A DNA stretch of 64,000 nt. It comes from Candidatus Nanopelagicales bacterium (lineage in GTDB: Bacteria; Actinomycetota; Actinomycetes; S36-B12). This document shows, piece by piece, positions 36,101-45,614 of the stretch; position 1 is the first letter of the stretch; each line of letters begins with the position of its first letter. A model generated the notes under the pieces. It was not told where the DNA came from, did not search any database, and saw only the letters and a list, made by a program, of their open reading frames with translations. The translations under genes and the position numbers were made by a program. Location: assembly GCA_028687755.1 (NCBI GenBank), contig JAQTZL010000001.1, forward strand, positions 521,404-585,403, read 5' to 3'.

Positions 36101-36298
36101 ATGGCTATGACCTTGCGACTCACGGACGAAGAAACCGCTGCGCTTCGTAAGAGGGCTGAACTTGAAAACCGCTCAATGCAAGAAGTCGCCCGCACAGCGA
36201 TAAATACCTATATTTCGGAGCGATCCGTGCGCTTGAAGCAAGCGATTGAGCTTGTTGCCGAGCAAGATGCTGAACTTCTCCATCGCCTCAGCCAATAG
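36101..36298 (+). CDS. Ribbon-helix-helix antitoxin
   Basis: 65 residues: MAMTLRLTDEETAALRKRAELENRSMQEVARTAI, described here as a beta strand (residues 2-7) and two helices, is the MetJ/Arc/CopG ribbon-helix-helix pattern. The C-terminal part (LKQAIELVAEQDAELLHRLS) is likely the toxin-neutralising segment. It precedes the Doc-type toxin by 17 bp on the same strand. It is not a Phd-type antitoxin. The direct repeats upstream fit autoregulation by an RHH dimer. Confidence 0.8.
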   Translation: MAMTLRLTDEETAALRKRAELENRSMQEVARTAINTYISERSVRLKQAIELVAEQDAELLHRLSQ

Positions 36299-36315
36299 TT
36301 AATCTGACCACCATC

Positions 36316-36693
36316 GTGACCACAGATTTTCTGACGATTGACGATCTGCTCGAAATAGCTCGCGGCATTCTTCCCGAGGTTCAGGTACGCGACCTGGGGT
36401 TACTCGAATCAGCGTGTGCACGGCCTCAAGCCAGCGTCTTTGGTGATCTCGCCTACCAAACAATTAACGAACAAGCGGCTGCTCTCATTCATTCACTCGC
36501 GCGCAATCACCCACTCATCGATGGAAATAAACGTCTAGCGTGGACCGCATTGAAGGTCTTCTTACTGCTGAACGATGTGACTTTGAGTTACACCGTGGAC
36601 GATGCGGAAAAATTTGTGTTACAGATTGCTCGCGGCGAAATAAACGTTCCAGAAATTAGTACGTGGGTTGTCGCGCACACCATAAATCGCTAG
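36316..36693 (+). CDS. Doc-type (Fic fold) toxin
   Basis: 125 residues. The catalytic motif is HPLIDGNKRLAW (residues 65-76), matching the Doc HPFxDGNKR loop; in P1 Doc it phosphorylates EF-Tu. The N-terminal FLTIDDLLEIARGI and the RDLGLLESACARPQASVFG segment are typical of the Doc branch. GTG 36316 is the first start codon after the antitoxin stop. The gene meets the PH-domain gene tail to tail with a 4-bp overlap. Toxicity is inferred from the family. Confidence 0.85.
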   Translation: MTTDFLTIDDLLEIARGILPEVQVRDLGLLESACARPQASVFGDLAYQTINEQAAALIHSLARNHPLIDGNKRLAWTALKVFLLLNDVTLSYTVDDAEKFVLQIARGEINVPEISTWVVAHTINR

Positions 36694-37205
36694 ATAACGG
36701 ACTGGTTTCCACCTGTGCGGCGGCGCGCATCATCCTCTTCAACCAACCGATACACATCGCGTTGAATCTCTTCAACATTAGGCACGTCGTTGATAACCAA
36801 ACTTCCATCAACGTTGCCTGAATCAATATCAAGGTTGCCGTAGTTGAACATGCGACCCAAGATGCCTTGATTAAAGGTGATGTTGTTGGTCTTGGACAGC
36901 GGCATGTCTTTGCCCTGCTTGGTGAGCAAGCCCTTGCGAATGATGATGCGTCGATCAGTGAAGACGTATTGCGTGGTCAACCACCGCAAGAACGGCACGA
37001 TTGACCAGCCAACCGCCACAATCACAAACACTCCAGCGATGATCCACCGCAGAATGTCGTTGTCCGAAAACGTGATGAACAACCACGTCAGCAAGAACAG
37101 TTCAATCAAGAAGAAAAAGAACGGAACGATGAGCCCTCGCCAATGGGGTTTAAGTTCATAAACGATTGATTCACCGGGGGCAAGGAGCTTTGCTGGATAG
37201 GCCAC
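36690..37205 (-). CDS. bPH2 (YdbS-like) membrane protein
   Basis: 171 residues: a short N-terminal strand (YPAKLLAPGESIVYELKPHW), two adjacent transmembrane helices (about residues 27-70) and a bacterial PH domain (VFTDRRIIIRKGLLTKQGKDMPL, then FNYGNLDIDS). The function of such proteins is not defined; they are common in actinobacteria next to birA. It lies 2 bp upstream of the birA stop on the same strand, so the genes are probably coexpressed. Confidence 0.8.
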   Translation of the reverse strand: MAYPAKLLAPGESIVYELKPHWRGLIVPFFFFLIELFLLTWLFITFSDNDILRWIIAGVFVIVAVGWSIVPFLRWLTTQYVFTDRRIIIRKGLLTKQGKDMPLSKTNNITFNQGILGRMFNYGNLDIDSGNVDGSLVINDVPNVEEIQRDVYRLVEEDDARRRTGGNQSVI

Positions 37206-37207
37206 GA

Positions 37208-38026
37208 TTAGATCGTCGCATGAATGACGTCGCCAGCAGTGATGATCATCGTGTCGGATCCGTCTTGAATTACTAGATGGCCGTCATCATCAACCTCGAC
37301 TGCGACTCCTTTGATGACTTTGTCACCGGGCAACGTTGCTTCGATGTTGCGTCCGATGGTTGCGCAGGCAGCGCGATAGTCACTCACTAAGTGGTGATCC
37401 TTGTTTCGCCACTGCTCAAGCCGATGAGCAAGATTCACCAGCACTTGGGCCATCAGAGCCTCACGATTCACCACACCTTTTTCCAAGGTGATTGACGTGC
37501 CCGTCGGAATTGGCAATTCGTCCTTGGTGAGGGAAACGTTGATCCCAATGCCGAGCACCACGGTGTTCTCGTCAATGGCCTCACTCAAAATGCCAGCAAG
37601 TTTGAAGGGCTTGCCTAGGTGTTTGCCGTGATCAGGAATAACGACGAGGTCATTAGGCCACTTCACTTGCGTAGACACCTTGGCAACTGAATACACGGCG
37701 TCGCTAGCCGCCAGCCCGGCAAGCAGCGGTAGCCAGGTCCATGAATCTGTCGGCATCCCCTTTGGTCGCACCAAGACCGACATCCACAGCCCAGCGTGCG
37801 GCGGGCTGACCCAATCGCGGGCTTGGCGTCCACGACCCTGGGACTGATGCTCGGCCACGATGCAGGAGCCCTCTTGGGCTCCGGCGGCCGCCAGGCGGGC
37901 CACATCGTTATTTGTGGATTCAGTGGTGTCCAAGACTGTGGGCATGGGGCCAGCCCAGTCAGCCGCGTCTAATGCAGCCCCAAGGGCTGTGACGTTCAGG
38001 ACAGTCCGCACATTGATATCGCTCAC
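37208..38026 (-). CDS. birA: Biotin-[acetyl-CoA carboxylase] ligase
   Basis: 272 residues: GRGRQARDWVSPPHAGLWMSV (biotinyl-AMP loop), WPNDLVV and GIGINVS are the ligase core, and a small C-terminal SH3-like domain follows. There is no N-terminal helix-turn-helix, so it is a monofunctional ligase, not a repressor. It biotinylates the carrier domain of AccA3, encoded at 40609, which explains the linkage with the carboxylase genes. GTG 38026 is preferred over 38086 because the longer version would overlap accD5's start. Confidence 0.9.
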   Translation of the reverse strand: MSDINVRTVLNVTALGAALDAADWAGPMPTVLDTTESTNNDVARLAAAGAQEGSCIVAEHQSQGRGRQARDWVSPPHAGLWMSVLVRPKGMPTDSWTWLPLLAGLAASDAVYSVAKVSTQVKWPNDLVVIPDHGKHLGKPFKLAGILSEAIDENTVVLGIGINVSLTKDELPIPTGTSITLEKGVVNREALMAQVLVNLAHRLEQWRNKDHHLVSDYRAACATIGRNIEATLPGDKVIKGVAVEVDDDGHLVIQDGSDTMIITAGDVIHATI

Positions 38027-38055
38027 GCCGATAAGGTAACGCGCGAGGAGGGCCA

Positions 38056-39648
38056 ATGAGCGCCGCAGCAAAAGATTCAAATGCACTTGACCGCAACACC
38101 ACCGCAGGTCGAGGTGTAGTACTTGCCCAGTACGAGGCTGAAATTGATGGCCGCCAACAAGAGGCGATCACCAAGCAAAGCAAGCGCGGCAAGCTCTCGG
38201 CAATGCAGCGCATTGAAATGCTGCTCGACGAGCACTCCTTCCAGCAGGTCGACCAACTGACCCGCCACCAATCAACTGACTTTGGTCAAGAGAAGTCCCG
38301 CCCACTTGGCGACGCAGTCATCACGGGCTACGGCACCGTCGATGGTCGCCCGGTGTGTGTGTTCGCTCAAGACTTCACCACCTTCGGCGGCTCCCTTGGC
38401 GCTCTCGTTGGCGAAAAGATCGTCAAGGTCATGGACCTCGCGCTGAAGACCGGCTGCCCAGTCATCGGCATGAACGACTCAGGCGGCGCACGTATTCAAG
38501 AAGGCGTTGCATCCCTGGCTCTCTACGGCGAAATCTTCAAGCGCAACGTTGCAGCTTCTGGCGTGATCCCACAGATCTCGATGATCATGGGGCCAAGCGC
38601 AGGTGGCGCGGTGTACTCACCAGCAATCACCGACTTCACGATCATGGTTGAGAAGACCTCGTACATGTTCATTACCGGCCCAGACGTCATTAAGACCGTG
38701 ACCGGCGAAGACGTTGCGATGGAAGCCCTCGGTGGCGCACAGACCCACAACGTGAAGTCAGGCGTTGCGCACCACATGGCGCCAAGTGAAGAAGAAGCAA
38801 TCGACTACTTGCGCGCATTGCTCAGCTACTTGCCAAGCAACAACCTCGAAGATGCACCAATCTTCGATACAGCAGTGAATCTTGAACTCAACGAAGATGA
38901 CTACGAGCTCGATTCACTCATTCCTGATTCACCAAATCAGCCGTACGACATGCACCGCGTGATTTCGCACATCCTTGATGACGGTGAGTTCCTGGAAATT
39001 CAGGCACTCTTTGCACCAAACATCGTGGTCGGTTTTGGTCGCGTTGAAGGTCATAGCGTTGGCATCGTTGCTAACCAGCCAATGCAGTTTGCTGGCACGT
39101 TGGATATCGCAGCGTCCGAAAAGGCTGCTCGCTTTATTCGTACTTGCGATGCATTCAACATTCCAATCATCAGCCTTACTGACACACCTGGTTTCTTGCC
39201 GGGTACTGATCAGGAGTGGGAAGGCATCATTCGCCGTGGCGCAAAGTTGATTTACGCCTACGCAGAAGCAACCGTGCCAATGATTAACGTCATTACCCGT
39301 AAGGCTTACGGCGGCGCGTACATCGTGATGTCAAGCAAGCACCTTGGCTCAGACTTGAACCTCGCGTGGCCAACTGCAGAAATCGCAGTGATGGGCGCTG
39401 AAGGCGCGGCAAACATCCTGTACCGCAAGGAACTTGCCGATGCTGCAGATCCCGTTGCTAAGCGCGCAGAGTTGATTGACGAATACAAGGAGCAGCTCGC
39501 TAATCCTTATCGTGCAGCTGAGCGTGGATACGTCGATCGCGTGATTCAGCCACACGACACTCGCGTTGTGATCATTCGCGCGTTGCGCAACCTGCGCAAT
39601 AAGCGCGTGACTCGCATTGCTCGTAAGCACGGAAACATTCCGCTGTAA
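38056..39648 (+). CDS. accD5: Acyl-CoA (propionyl-CoA) carboxylase beta subunit
   Basis: 530 residues with N- and C-terminal carboxyltransferase (crotonase-fold) domains. [12 protein letters not shown] and [11 protein letters not shown] form the acyl-CoA oxyanion region, and [21 protein letters not shown], summarised as residues about 375-395, with [13 protein letters not shown], the carboxybiotin side. The length and residues are those of actinobacterial AccD5/PccB. ATG 38056 has a GAGGAGG site. It starts the accD5-accE-maf-accA3 group, and the product methylmalonyl-CoA is used by mutAB at 46.6-50.8 kb. Confidence 0.94.
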   Translation: MSAAAKDSNALDRNTTAGRGVVLAQYEAEIDGRQQEAITKQSKRGKLSAMQRIEMLLDEHSFQQVDQLTRHQSTDFGQEKSRPLGDAVITGYGTVDGRPVCVFAQDFTTFGGSLGALVGEKIVKVMDLALKTGCPVIGMNDSGGARIQEGVASLALYGEIFKRNVAASGVIPQISMIMGPSAGGAVYSPAITDFTIMVEKTSYMFITGPDVIKTVTGEDVAMEALGGAQTHNVKSGVAHHMAPSEEEAIDYLRALLSYLPSNNLEDAPIFDTAVNLELNEDDYELDSLIPDSPNQPYDMHRVISHILDDGEFLEIQALFAPNIVVGFGRVEGHSVGIVANQPMQFAGTLDIAASEKAARFIRTCDAFNIPIISLTDTPGFLPGTDQEWEGIIRRGAKLIYAYAEATVPMINVITRKAYGGAYIVMSSKHLGSDLNLAWPTAEIAVMGAEGAANILYRKELADAADPVAKRAELIDEYKEQLANPYRAAERGYVDRVIQPHDTRVVIIRALRNLRNKRVTRIARKHGNIPL

Positions 39649-39863
39649 TGAGCGAAAGCAACGAGCCAAAGCGCCCGGTCCTTCGTGTCATCTCTGGTAA
39701 TCCCACTGATGAAGAGCTTGCCCTGATCCTTGCGATCGTGGCGAGCTCGAATGAAGCTCCGCAGGCGCCAAAGGGTTTGAACGCGTGGAGTGATCACACT
39801 CGCGATTTATTGAAGACGCCACGACCAAGCGCAACTGCTTGGCGTGCGTCTGTACTTCAGTAA
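39648..39863 (+). CDS. accE5: Acyl-CoA carboxylase epsilon subunit
   Basis: 71 residues, matching AccE: an N-terminal acidic/variable part, then PVLRVISGNPTDEELALILAI and a C-terminal AWSDHTRDLLKTPRPSATAWRAS. In actinobacteria this small subunit stabilises AccA3-AccD5. It starts in the last base of the accD5 stop codon (taATG), so it is translationally coupled. Confidence 0.9.
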   Translation: MSESNEPKRPVLRVISGNPTDEELALILAIVASSNEAPQAPKGLNAWSDHTRDLLKTPRPSATAWRASVLQ

Positions 39864-39876
39864 GTCTGCGCGCATC

Positions 39877-40503
39877 GTGACCTCACTCGTACTTGCTTCA
39901 GCCTCCCCTGCCCGACGCATGTTGTTGGCCAATGCCGGAGTCACGCCACAAATCGTGGTGAGCAAAGTAGACGAAGAAGCACTCGCGGCATCGCTTGCAC
40001 CCATAGCGCCGATCGATCTGTGCTTGGAACTGGCTCGCGCCAAAGCGCGCGATGTTGCCCAACATTTCAGTGCATCTGACGATGTGGTGATCGTTGGCTG
40101 CGATTCAATTCTCGATGTTGATGGCGTTGCTCACGGCAAGCCGGGGAACGCAGCAGCCGCTAAAGCCCGCTGGGAGCAGATGTCAGGGCGAAGTGGCTTC
40201 TTACGCACTGGCCATTGGCTCATCCAGCCCAGCACTGGACTTGAACTCGGCGAAGTAGCCAGTAGCGAGGTCTTCCACGCCTCCCCCAGCGAAATTGAGA
40301 TCGATGCCTACATCGCGACCGGCGAGCCACTTCAGGTCGCCGGCGGGTTCACCTTGGACTCTCTGGGCGGCCCATTTATCGAGAAAATCATCGGCGATCC
40401 CTCCAACGTGGTGGGTCTATCCCTGCCCTTGCTCAGACTGCTCCTGATTCAGTGCGGGGTGACTTGGACCGACCTGTGGTCCGGATTACCCGTTGACGGC
40501 TAA
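39877..40503 (+). CDS. maf: Maf-like nucleotide pyrophosphatase
   Basis: 208 residues: SLVLASASPARRMLLANAGV at the start, then SKVDEEAL, VIVGCDSILDV with the catalytic Asp, and GGFTLDSLGGPFIEKIIGDPSNVVGL, only partly quoted as residues about 160-185. Maf enzymes hydrolyse non-canonical NTPs (m5UTP, dTTP or m7GTP types). GTG 39877 is chosen since family proteins begin just before LVLAS; an open frame reaches 39844 inside accE. It lies in the carboxylase cluster in mycobacteria as well (Rv3282 by recall). Confidence 0.9.
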   Translation: MTSLVLASASPARRMLLANAGVTPQIVVSKVDEEALAASLAPIAPIDLCLELARAKARDVAQHFSASDDVVIVGCDSILDVDGVAHGKPGNAAAAKARWEQMSGRSGFLRTGHWLIQPSTGLELGEVASSEVFHASPSEIEIDAYIATGEPLQVAGGFTLDSLGGPFIEKIIGDPSNVVGLSLPLLRLLLIQCGVTWTDLWSGLPVDG

Positions 40504-40608
40504 TTCCCCAGTAATAGTGAGGTGCACCACCCATAACCGGTGGGCGGGGTACCCCCAAAGATCGCTAGAGTTCCCCTTGAAAACGAGCGCGAGGAAGAGG
40601 CATACAAA

Positions 40609-42369
40609 GTGCGCAAAGTCCTGATTGCTAACCGCGGTGAGATTGCCGTCCGCGTGATTCGCGCATGCCGCGATGCCGGTCTGACCTCGGTCGCCGTGTA
40701 TGCCGAGCCTGACCGCAATGCAATGCACGTGCGCATGGCCGATGAGGCCTACGCCCTTGGTGGCGAGACTGCCGCTGAGTCCTACCTCGTCTTCGACAAG
40801 ATCCTCAAGGCTGCTGCTGATTCAGGTGCTGATGCAATTCACCCTGGCTATGGCTTCCTTTCCGAGAATGCTGACTTCGCGCAAGCAGTGGTTGATGCAG
40901 GCTTGACCTGGATCGGACCACCACCTGCAGCAATTCGCTCACTTGGCGACAAGGTTTCTGCTCGTCACATTGCACAAAAGGCTGGCGCACCTCAGGTTCC
41001 TGGCACCGCAGATCCCGTCACGAATGCAAATGAAGTTGTTGCGTTTGCAAAAGAGCATGGCCTTCCTGTTGCAATCAAGGCAGCCTTCGGTGGCGGCGGT
41101 CGTGGCCTGAAAGTTGCATACAAGCTCAATGAAATTCCTGAGCTGTACGAATCAGCAGTGCGCGAAGCAACCGCTGCCTTTGGTCGCGGCGAATGCTTTG
41201 TTGAGCGTTACCTCGACAAGCCTCGTCACGTGGAAACCCAGTGCCTTGCAGATCAGCATGGCAACGTTGTGGTGATTTCAACGCGCGACTGCTCGCTGCA
41301 GCGTCGTCACCAGAAGTTGGTTGAAGAAGCTCCTGCTCCCTTCCTCACCGAAGAGCAGAACACGCGTTTGTATGAAGCATCCAAGGCGATCCTCAAGGAA
41401 GCTGGCTACGTCAACGCAGGAACCTGTGAGTTCCTCATCGGTCAAGACGGAACCATCTCCTTCCTCGAAGTGAACACTCGCCTTCAGGTAGAACACCCAG
41501 TGTCAGAAGAGGTTTCTGGCATTGACCTGGTGCTCGAGCAGTTCCGTATCGCTGACGGTGGCGTCATTGATTACGCAGACCCAGAACTTCGCGGTCACTC
41601 AATTGAGTTCCGCATCAACGGTGAAGATCCAGGCCGCGGCTTCCTGCCTGGCCCCGGTGAACTCATCGTGTGGCGCCCACCATCAGGCCCAGGCGTTCGC
41701 TTGGACACTGGCGCTCGGCTTGGCGATGTGATTGGTGGCAACTTCGATTCACTCATCGGCAAGTTGATCATCACTGGCAAGGATCGAAGCCAGGCACTTG
41801 CTCGCGCTCGCCGCGCACTTGCTGAATTCCAGATCGAAGGCATTGCAACGGCACTCACCTTCCACAAGGAAGTTGTGCACGACACCCACTTTGCTCCTGA
41901 AGATCCAACCAAGGCATTCACCGTGCACACTCGTTGGATCGACGAAGACTTCGACAACAAGATTCCTGCCTACTCAGGTGTCAGTGGTGGCATGGCCAAC
42001 CCAGATGCTCGCCAGAACTTGGTGGTTGAGGTCAACGGCAAGCGCGTTGAAGTCACCCTCCCAGGCGACGGCATCATCGGCGGCGGCAGCAAGAGCGGCG
42101 GCGCAGCACCTCGCAAGCTCGGTGGCAAGAAGATTGCAGCAGTTGCGGATGGCGATGCACTTGTTGCACCAATGCAGGGCACTGTCGTGAAGGTTGAAGT
42201 CGCTGAAGGCCAAGAGGTCAAGGCTGGCGATCTACTCGTGGTGCTTGAAGCCATGAAGATGGAACAGCCATTGAACGCTCACAAGGCTGGCTTCATTCGC
42301 AACATCACCGCTGAAGCTGGCGCAACTGTTCCTAATGGAACCGTGTTGTTGGAGATCAAGCCCGAGTAA
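40609..42369 (+). CDS. accA3: Acyl-CoA carboxylase alpha subunit (biotin carboxylase-BCCP)
   Basis: 586 residues. Residues 1-450 are biotin carboxylase: [19 protein letters not shown], the ATP loop [16 protein letters not shown] and [18 protein letters not shown]. The C-terminal 80 residues are the biotin carrier, with the biotinyl-lysine motif [15 protein letters not shown] around residue 546. It pairs with AccD5 and AccE as an acyl-CoA carboxylase and is biotinylated by BirA. GTG 40609 was chosen because the conserved RKVLIANRG follows it at once; the earlier in-frame start at 40540 adds a non-conserved leader. Confidence 0.95.
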   Translation: MRKVLIANRGEIAVRVIRACRDAGLTSVAVYAEPDRNAMHVRMADEAYALGGETAAESYLVFDKILKAAADSGADAIHPGYGFLSENADFAQAVVDAGLTWIGPPPAAIRSLGDKVSARHIAQKAGAPQVPGTADPVTNANEVVAFAKEHGLPVAIKAAFGGGGRGLKVAYKLNEIPELYESAVREATAAFGRGECFVERYLDKPRHVETQCLADQHGNVVVISTRDCSLQRRHQKLVEEAPAPFLTEEQNTRLYEASKAILKEAGYVNAGTCEFLIGQDGTISFLEVNTRLQVEHPVSEEVSGIDLVLEQFRIADGGVIDYADPELRGHSIEFRINGEDPGRGFLPGPGELIVWRPPSGPGVRLDTGARLGDVIGGNFDSLIGKLIITGKDRSQALARARRALAEFQIEGIATALTFHKEVVHDTHFAPEDPTKAFTVHTRWIDEDFDNKIPAYSGVSGGMANPDARQNLVVEVNGKRVEVTLPGDGIIGGGSKSGGAAPRKLGGKKIAAVADGDALVAPMQGTVVKVEVAEGQEVKAGDLLVVLEAMKMEQPLNAHKAGFIRNITAEAGATVPNGTVLLEIKPE

Positions 42370-42402
42370 CACTTGCAACCCGCGGTACGAAAGGATGAAC
42401 TC

Positions 42403-43797
42403 GTGACCGCAGTTGTAATTATTGGTGGAGGCCCTGGCGGCTACGAGGCCGCTCTGGTTGCTCGACAACTCGGTGCTGACGTCACTCTCATTGATAGCAA
42501 TGGTGTGGGTGGCTCTGCCGTGCTCACTGACTGTGTGCCAAGTAAATCTCTCATTGCAACCGCAAACGTCATGAACCTCGCTGCCGAATCAGGCAGCCTG
42601 GGCGTGATGATCGACGGCCAACCCGCTGCAGCTCATCTCCTCAGCGCTGACTTACATGTGGTCAATACCCGTGTGAAAGAACTTGCTAGCGCCCAAAGCG
42701 AAGACATCGAAGCACGCTTGGTTCGCGAGGGTGTACGAGTTGTCCATGGAAAAGGCCGCCTGAATGGTGGCAATCTAGTGCTCGTGGCAACCCCTGAAGG
42801 CGGCGAAGTCACCTACCGCGCAGACGCAGTGCTCATCGCAACTGGTGCTCGCCCTCGCCAACTTGCTGATGCCATGCCTGATGGCGAACGCATTTTGAAC
42901 TGGGAACAGCTCTATGACCTTGAAACGCTGCCTGAGCGACTCATCGTTGTGGGCTCAGGTGTTACCGGCGCTGAATTCGCAAGTGCCTACCAAGGCTTAG
43001 GTAGTCGCGTTGTGCTGATCTCTTCACGTGAACGTGTGCTTCCTGGCGAAGATCCAGACGCTGCCGCGGTGCTCGAAGAGGTGTATGCCCGACGCGGTCT
43101 CGAAGTGATCTCACAGGCTCGCGCTCTTTCGGCTCGTCGCACTGAAACAGGCGTTGTAGTGAAACTTGCGGACGGCCGCGAAATTGAAGGCTCGCATGTG
43201 CTCATGGCCGTTGGCTCAATACCTAATACCGAACATCTTGGACTTGAAGGTGTCGGTGTTGAAACAGACAAAAACGGTTTCATCCGTGTTGATCGCGTTT
43301 CTCGCACCAGCGTGCGCGGTGTCTATGCCGCAGGTGACGTCACGGGTGTGTTCATGCTGGCTTCAGTTGCAGCAATGCAGGGGCGCATTGCGATGTGGCA
43401 TGCGCTTGGCGATGCGGTGCACCCACTTGATCTCAACTTGGTGTCGAGCAACATTTTTACCTCACCTGAGATCGCAACTGTGGGCATGACCCAAAAAGAT
43501 CTCGACGAAGGAACCTTCCGTGGCGATGTGGTCATGCTTCCATTCGCTACAAATGCGAGATCAAAGATGCAAGATCAGCATGATGGCTTCGTCAAGATTT
43601 TCTGCCGCCGTGGTTCACGCCTGATTGCTGGTGCAGTCGTGGTCGGTGTCAATGCCAGCGAACTGATTCACGTGCTCACCGTTGCCCTTTCGCAACGCAT
43701 GACCGTTGACGAGTTAGCCAGTGCTTTCACCGTGTACCCAAGTCTTTCTGGATCAATCGCTGAAGCTGCGCGGCGCCTGCACGTTCACTCGGAGTAG
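42403..43797 (+). CDS. lpdA: NAD(P)H-quinone reductase, LpdA-like flavoprotein
   Basis: 464 residues of the flavoprotein disulfide reductase fold: VIIGGGPGGYEAALVA (FAD), VVGSGVTGAEFASAYQGLG (NAD), AAGDVTGVFMLAS, and a dimer-interface domain with HVLTVALSQRMTVDELASAFTVYPSLSGS, given only as the C-terminal 90 residues. The active-site loop reads GGSAVLTDCVPSK: one Cys, not the CxxxxC pair, as in M. tuberculosis LpdA (Rv3303c), a quinone reductase rather than a lipoamide dehydrogenase. GTG 42403 has AAAGGA 9 bp upstream. Confidence 0.85.
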   Translation: MTAVVIIGGGPGGYEAALVARQLGADVTLIDSNGVGGSAVLTDCVPSKSLIATANVMNLAAESGSLGVMIDGQPAAAHLLSADLHVVNTRVKELASAQSEDIEARLVREGVRVVHGKGRLNGGNLVLVATPEGGEVTYRADAVLIATGARPRQLADAMPDGERILNWEQLYDLETLPERLIVVGSGVTGAEFASAYQGLGSRVVLISSRERVLPGEDPDAAAVLEEVYARRGLEVISQARALSARRTETGVVVKLADGREIEGSHVLMAVGSIPNTEHLGLEGVGVETDKNGFIRVDRVSRTSVRGVYAAGDVTGVFMLASVAAMQGRIAMWHALGDAVHPLDLNLVSSNIFTSPEIATVGMTQKDLDEGTFRGDVVMLPFATNARSKMQDQHDGFVKIFCRRGSRLIAGAVVVGVNASELIHVLTVALSQRMTVDELASAFTVYPSLSGSIAEAARRLHVHSE

Positions 43798-43856
43798 CCC
43801 ACATCACGTTCACCTTGCCCTTTTTGTCACAACTCTCGAGAAGCAACGTCATATTT

Positions 43857-43863
43857 GGTGGAC
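43857..43863 (+). promoter_or_regulatory. GGTGGAC upstream element of GAF-LuxR paralog 1
   Basis: GGTGGAC ends 43 bp before the GTG of the first paralog, and is followed by TACCAT, which could be a -10. The matching element at the second paralog is 42 bp from its start. Confidence 0.35.
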
Positions 43864-43905
43864 TACCATCATTGTTTGCAATCAATACCAACCGGGGGAA
43901 CAGCT

Positions 43906-44691
43906 GTGACCATCGCACGTAAGCAAGATCGCTTAGCAGCATTCCCGCCTTTGATTGCATTCTTGGCGACCTACCCAGATCCTCAGTCGGTCACCGAGGC
44001 CCTCTTAAACGGCCCCCTAAAATTTTACGAAGCCGTTGCCTGCAACATGATGATGAAAGAAAAAGGTGAGAACAACACACTCCTCCTTGTAGGTTCAACG
44101 GGAATCACCGAACGGACCGTGCAGCGCTATCAGGAGCTCCCGCTCAATATTGATACTCCTATGGGTCGCGCGTTTTCGGATAATGAAATTGTCGCCGTTT
44201 CCATCACGGAAATGGTTGATGAATACCCCGCTGTTCAAATGGATTCTGAGATCTGGCACGAGCAGATTGAACGTTCCGGAAACCAGTCGATTGTGTGCGC
44301 ACCCATCGTGAGCAATGGCCAGGCGATTGGGGCATTTAATTTCTACTCGCCACCTGAGCATCCATTGGGTTCATCGGATTATTCATTCGTGCAGGGGCTA
44401 TCTGCGCTCTTGGGTATGTGGTTGTCACATCCACGAACGAATAAAGGGATCGACACCGATCTCGCCGATAACAACTTGGACATTCCGCTGACATTAAGTG
44501 ACCGTCAACTTGAGATTCTCGGGTTAGTTGAGCAAGGCCGATCGAATGCGGCGATCGCTGTGTGCTTGGGCTACTCACAATCCACAGTAAAACAAGAATT
44601 GCAAAAAGCAATGAAAGTTTTACGTGTAAGTGAGCGTCAAGAAGCGGCTACCCGAGCCAAAGAATTAGGTTTTGCAACACCACCCAACTAG
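43906..44691 (+). CDS. GAF-LuxR transcriptional regulator, paralog 1
   Basis: 261 residues. Residues 1-190 are a GAF-like sensor domain: CNMMMKEKGENNTLLLVGSTGIT and IVSNGQAIGAFNFYSP are characteristic stretches. From 197 a LuxR-type helix-turn-helix follows, LSDRQLEILGLVEQGRSNAAIAVCLGYSQSTVKQELQKAM, summarised as residues 197-237. The signal is unknown. GTG 43906 is used because GGGGGAA lies 7-8 bp upstream. A second GAF-LuxR gene follows after 147 bp and is clearly paralogous. Not in a typical two-component context. Confidence 0.82.
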   Translation: MTIARKQDRLAAFPPLIAFLATYPDPQSVTEALLNGPLKFYEAVACNMMMKEKGENNTLLLVGSTGITERTVQRYQELPLNIDTPMGRAFSDNEIVAVSITEMVDEYPAVQMDSEIWHEQIERSGNQSIVCAPIVSNGQAIGAFNFYSPPEHPLGSSDYSFVQGLSALLGMWLSHPRTNKGIDTDLADNNLDIPLTLSDRQLEILGLVEQGRSNAAIAVCLGYSQSTVKQELQKAMKVLRVSERQEAATRAKELGFATPPN

Positions 44692-44790
44692 TGGTGTGCG
44701 GTCTACGTAGTTGGTGACGTCTTTTGCGTTTTCATGTTGGCATCGATTACCGCGATGCGCCGCCATAGTTCAAGTCTGTTCACTGACTTG

Positions 44791-44797
44791 GGTGGAC
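44791..44797 (+). promoter_or_regulatory. GGTGGAC upstream element of GAF-LuxR paralog 2
   Basis: GGTGGAC is 42 bp upstream of the GTG, with TAGAAT (a good -10) two bases later and GGGGGAA as ribosome-binding site, the same order and spacing as in paralog 1. Confidence 0.4.
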
Positions 44798-44838
44798 GTT
44801 AGAATCTTCACATTAAATGTGACTGGGGGAAGTGAACT

Positions 44839-45609
44839 GTGGTGACGACGTCGAATCAATCGCTGATCGCGCCGCCTGCGTTTATGCGCTTTCTTTCAAC
44901 GTACCCAGATCCACAAGAGGTGTGTGAATCGCTCATCAGCGGCCCGCTTGCCCACTTCGATGCAAAGTCCGTGAATATGTTTCTCACAACAGAGGAAAAC
45001 ACGTTCAAGATTGTGGGCACCACTGGAATCACGGCTCCACTCGTACCTCGTTATATCGAAATGCCCCGCACACTGAATACACCACTCAGTGACGCACTGC
45101 TCGAAGGCGAAATTGTTACAACTTCAATTCTCAAGCAACTCGATGACTACCCAAGTCTGGCTCTCGATAGAGCGATTTGGGAAGACGTGGCAAAAACGTC
45201 TGGGAATCTGCAGATCGACACAATCCCGATCGTCAGCAATGGCAGATCCATTGGTGCATTCGACATGTTCTCCGAAGCAACAGCAATAAGTCGCAAGGAT
45301 TATGCCTTTTTAAGCGCCCTTGGTCACATGCTTGGTATCTGGGCAACACACCCCTTTACCGACAACAGTCTGGAATCTGAATTCACGTTGAACTCAGACG
45401 AAGTGGCTTTTAACCTGAACGAACGCCAGCTACACATCTTGGAGTTGGTGGAGCAAGGCCGCTCAAACTCAGCAATTGCAGTGATTCTTGGTTACTCCCA
45501 GTCAACAGTGAAACAAGAACTCCAGCGCGCAATGCGGGCTCTGCGCACAAATGAACGAACAGAAGCCGCAAAACGAGCCCAAGAATTAGGACTACACCCA
45601 GCCGAATAG
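44839..45609 (+). CDS. GAF-LuxR transcriptional regulator, paralog 2
   Basis: 256 residues, aligned along its full length to paralog 1: LSTYPDPQEVCESLISGPLAH in the first, YPDPQSV-EALLNGPL in the other, and the HTH with LNERQLHILELVEQGRSNSAIAVILGYSQSTVKQEL, the HTH being the most conserved part (residues 193-230). The sensor halves differ more than the HTH halves, which fits two receptors acting on shared or similar sites. GTG 44839 is preceded by GGGGGAA with an 8-bp gap. Confidence 0.82.
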   Translation: MVTTSNQSLIAPPAFMRFLSTYPDPQEVCESLISGPLAHFDAKSVNMFLTTEENTFKIVGTTGITAPLVPRYIEMPRTLNTPLSDALLEGEIVTTSILKQLDDYPSLALDRAIWEDVAKTSGNLQIDTIPIVSNGRSIGAFDMFSEATAISRKDYAFLSALGHMLGIWATHPFTDNSLESEFTLNSDEVAFNLNERQLHILELVEQGRSNSAIAVILGYSQSTVKQELQRAMRALRTNERTEAAKRAQELGLHPAE

Positions 45610-45614
45610 AACTG

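Noticed and set aside
38026-38086. Longer birA start at 38086
   Set aside because: It would overlap the accD5 start and ribosome-binding site; the conserved ligase region begins well downstream.
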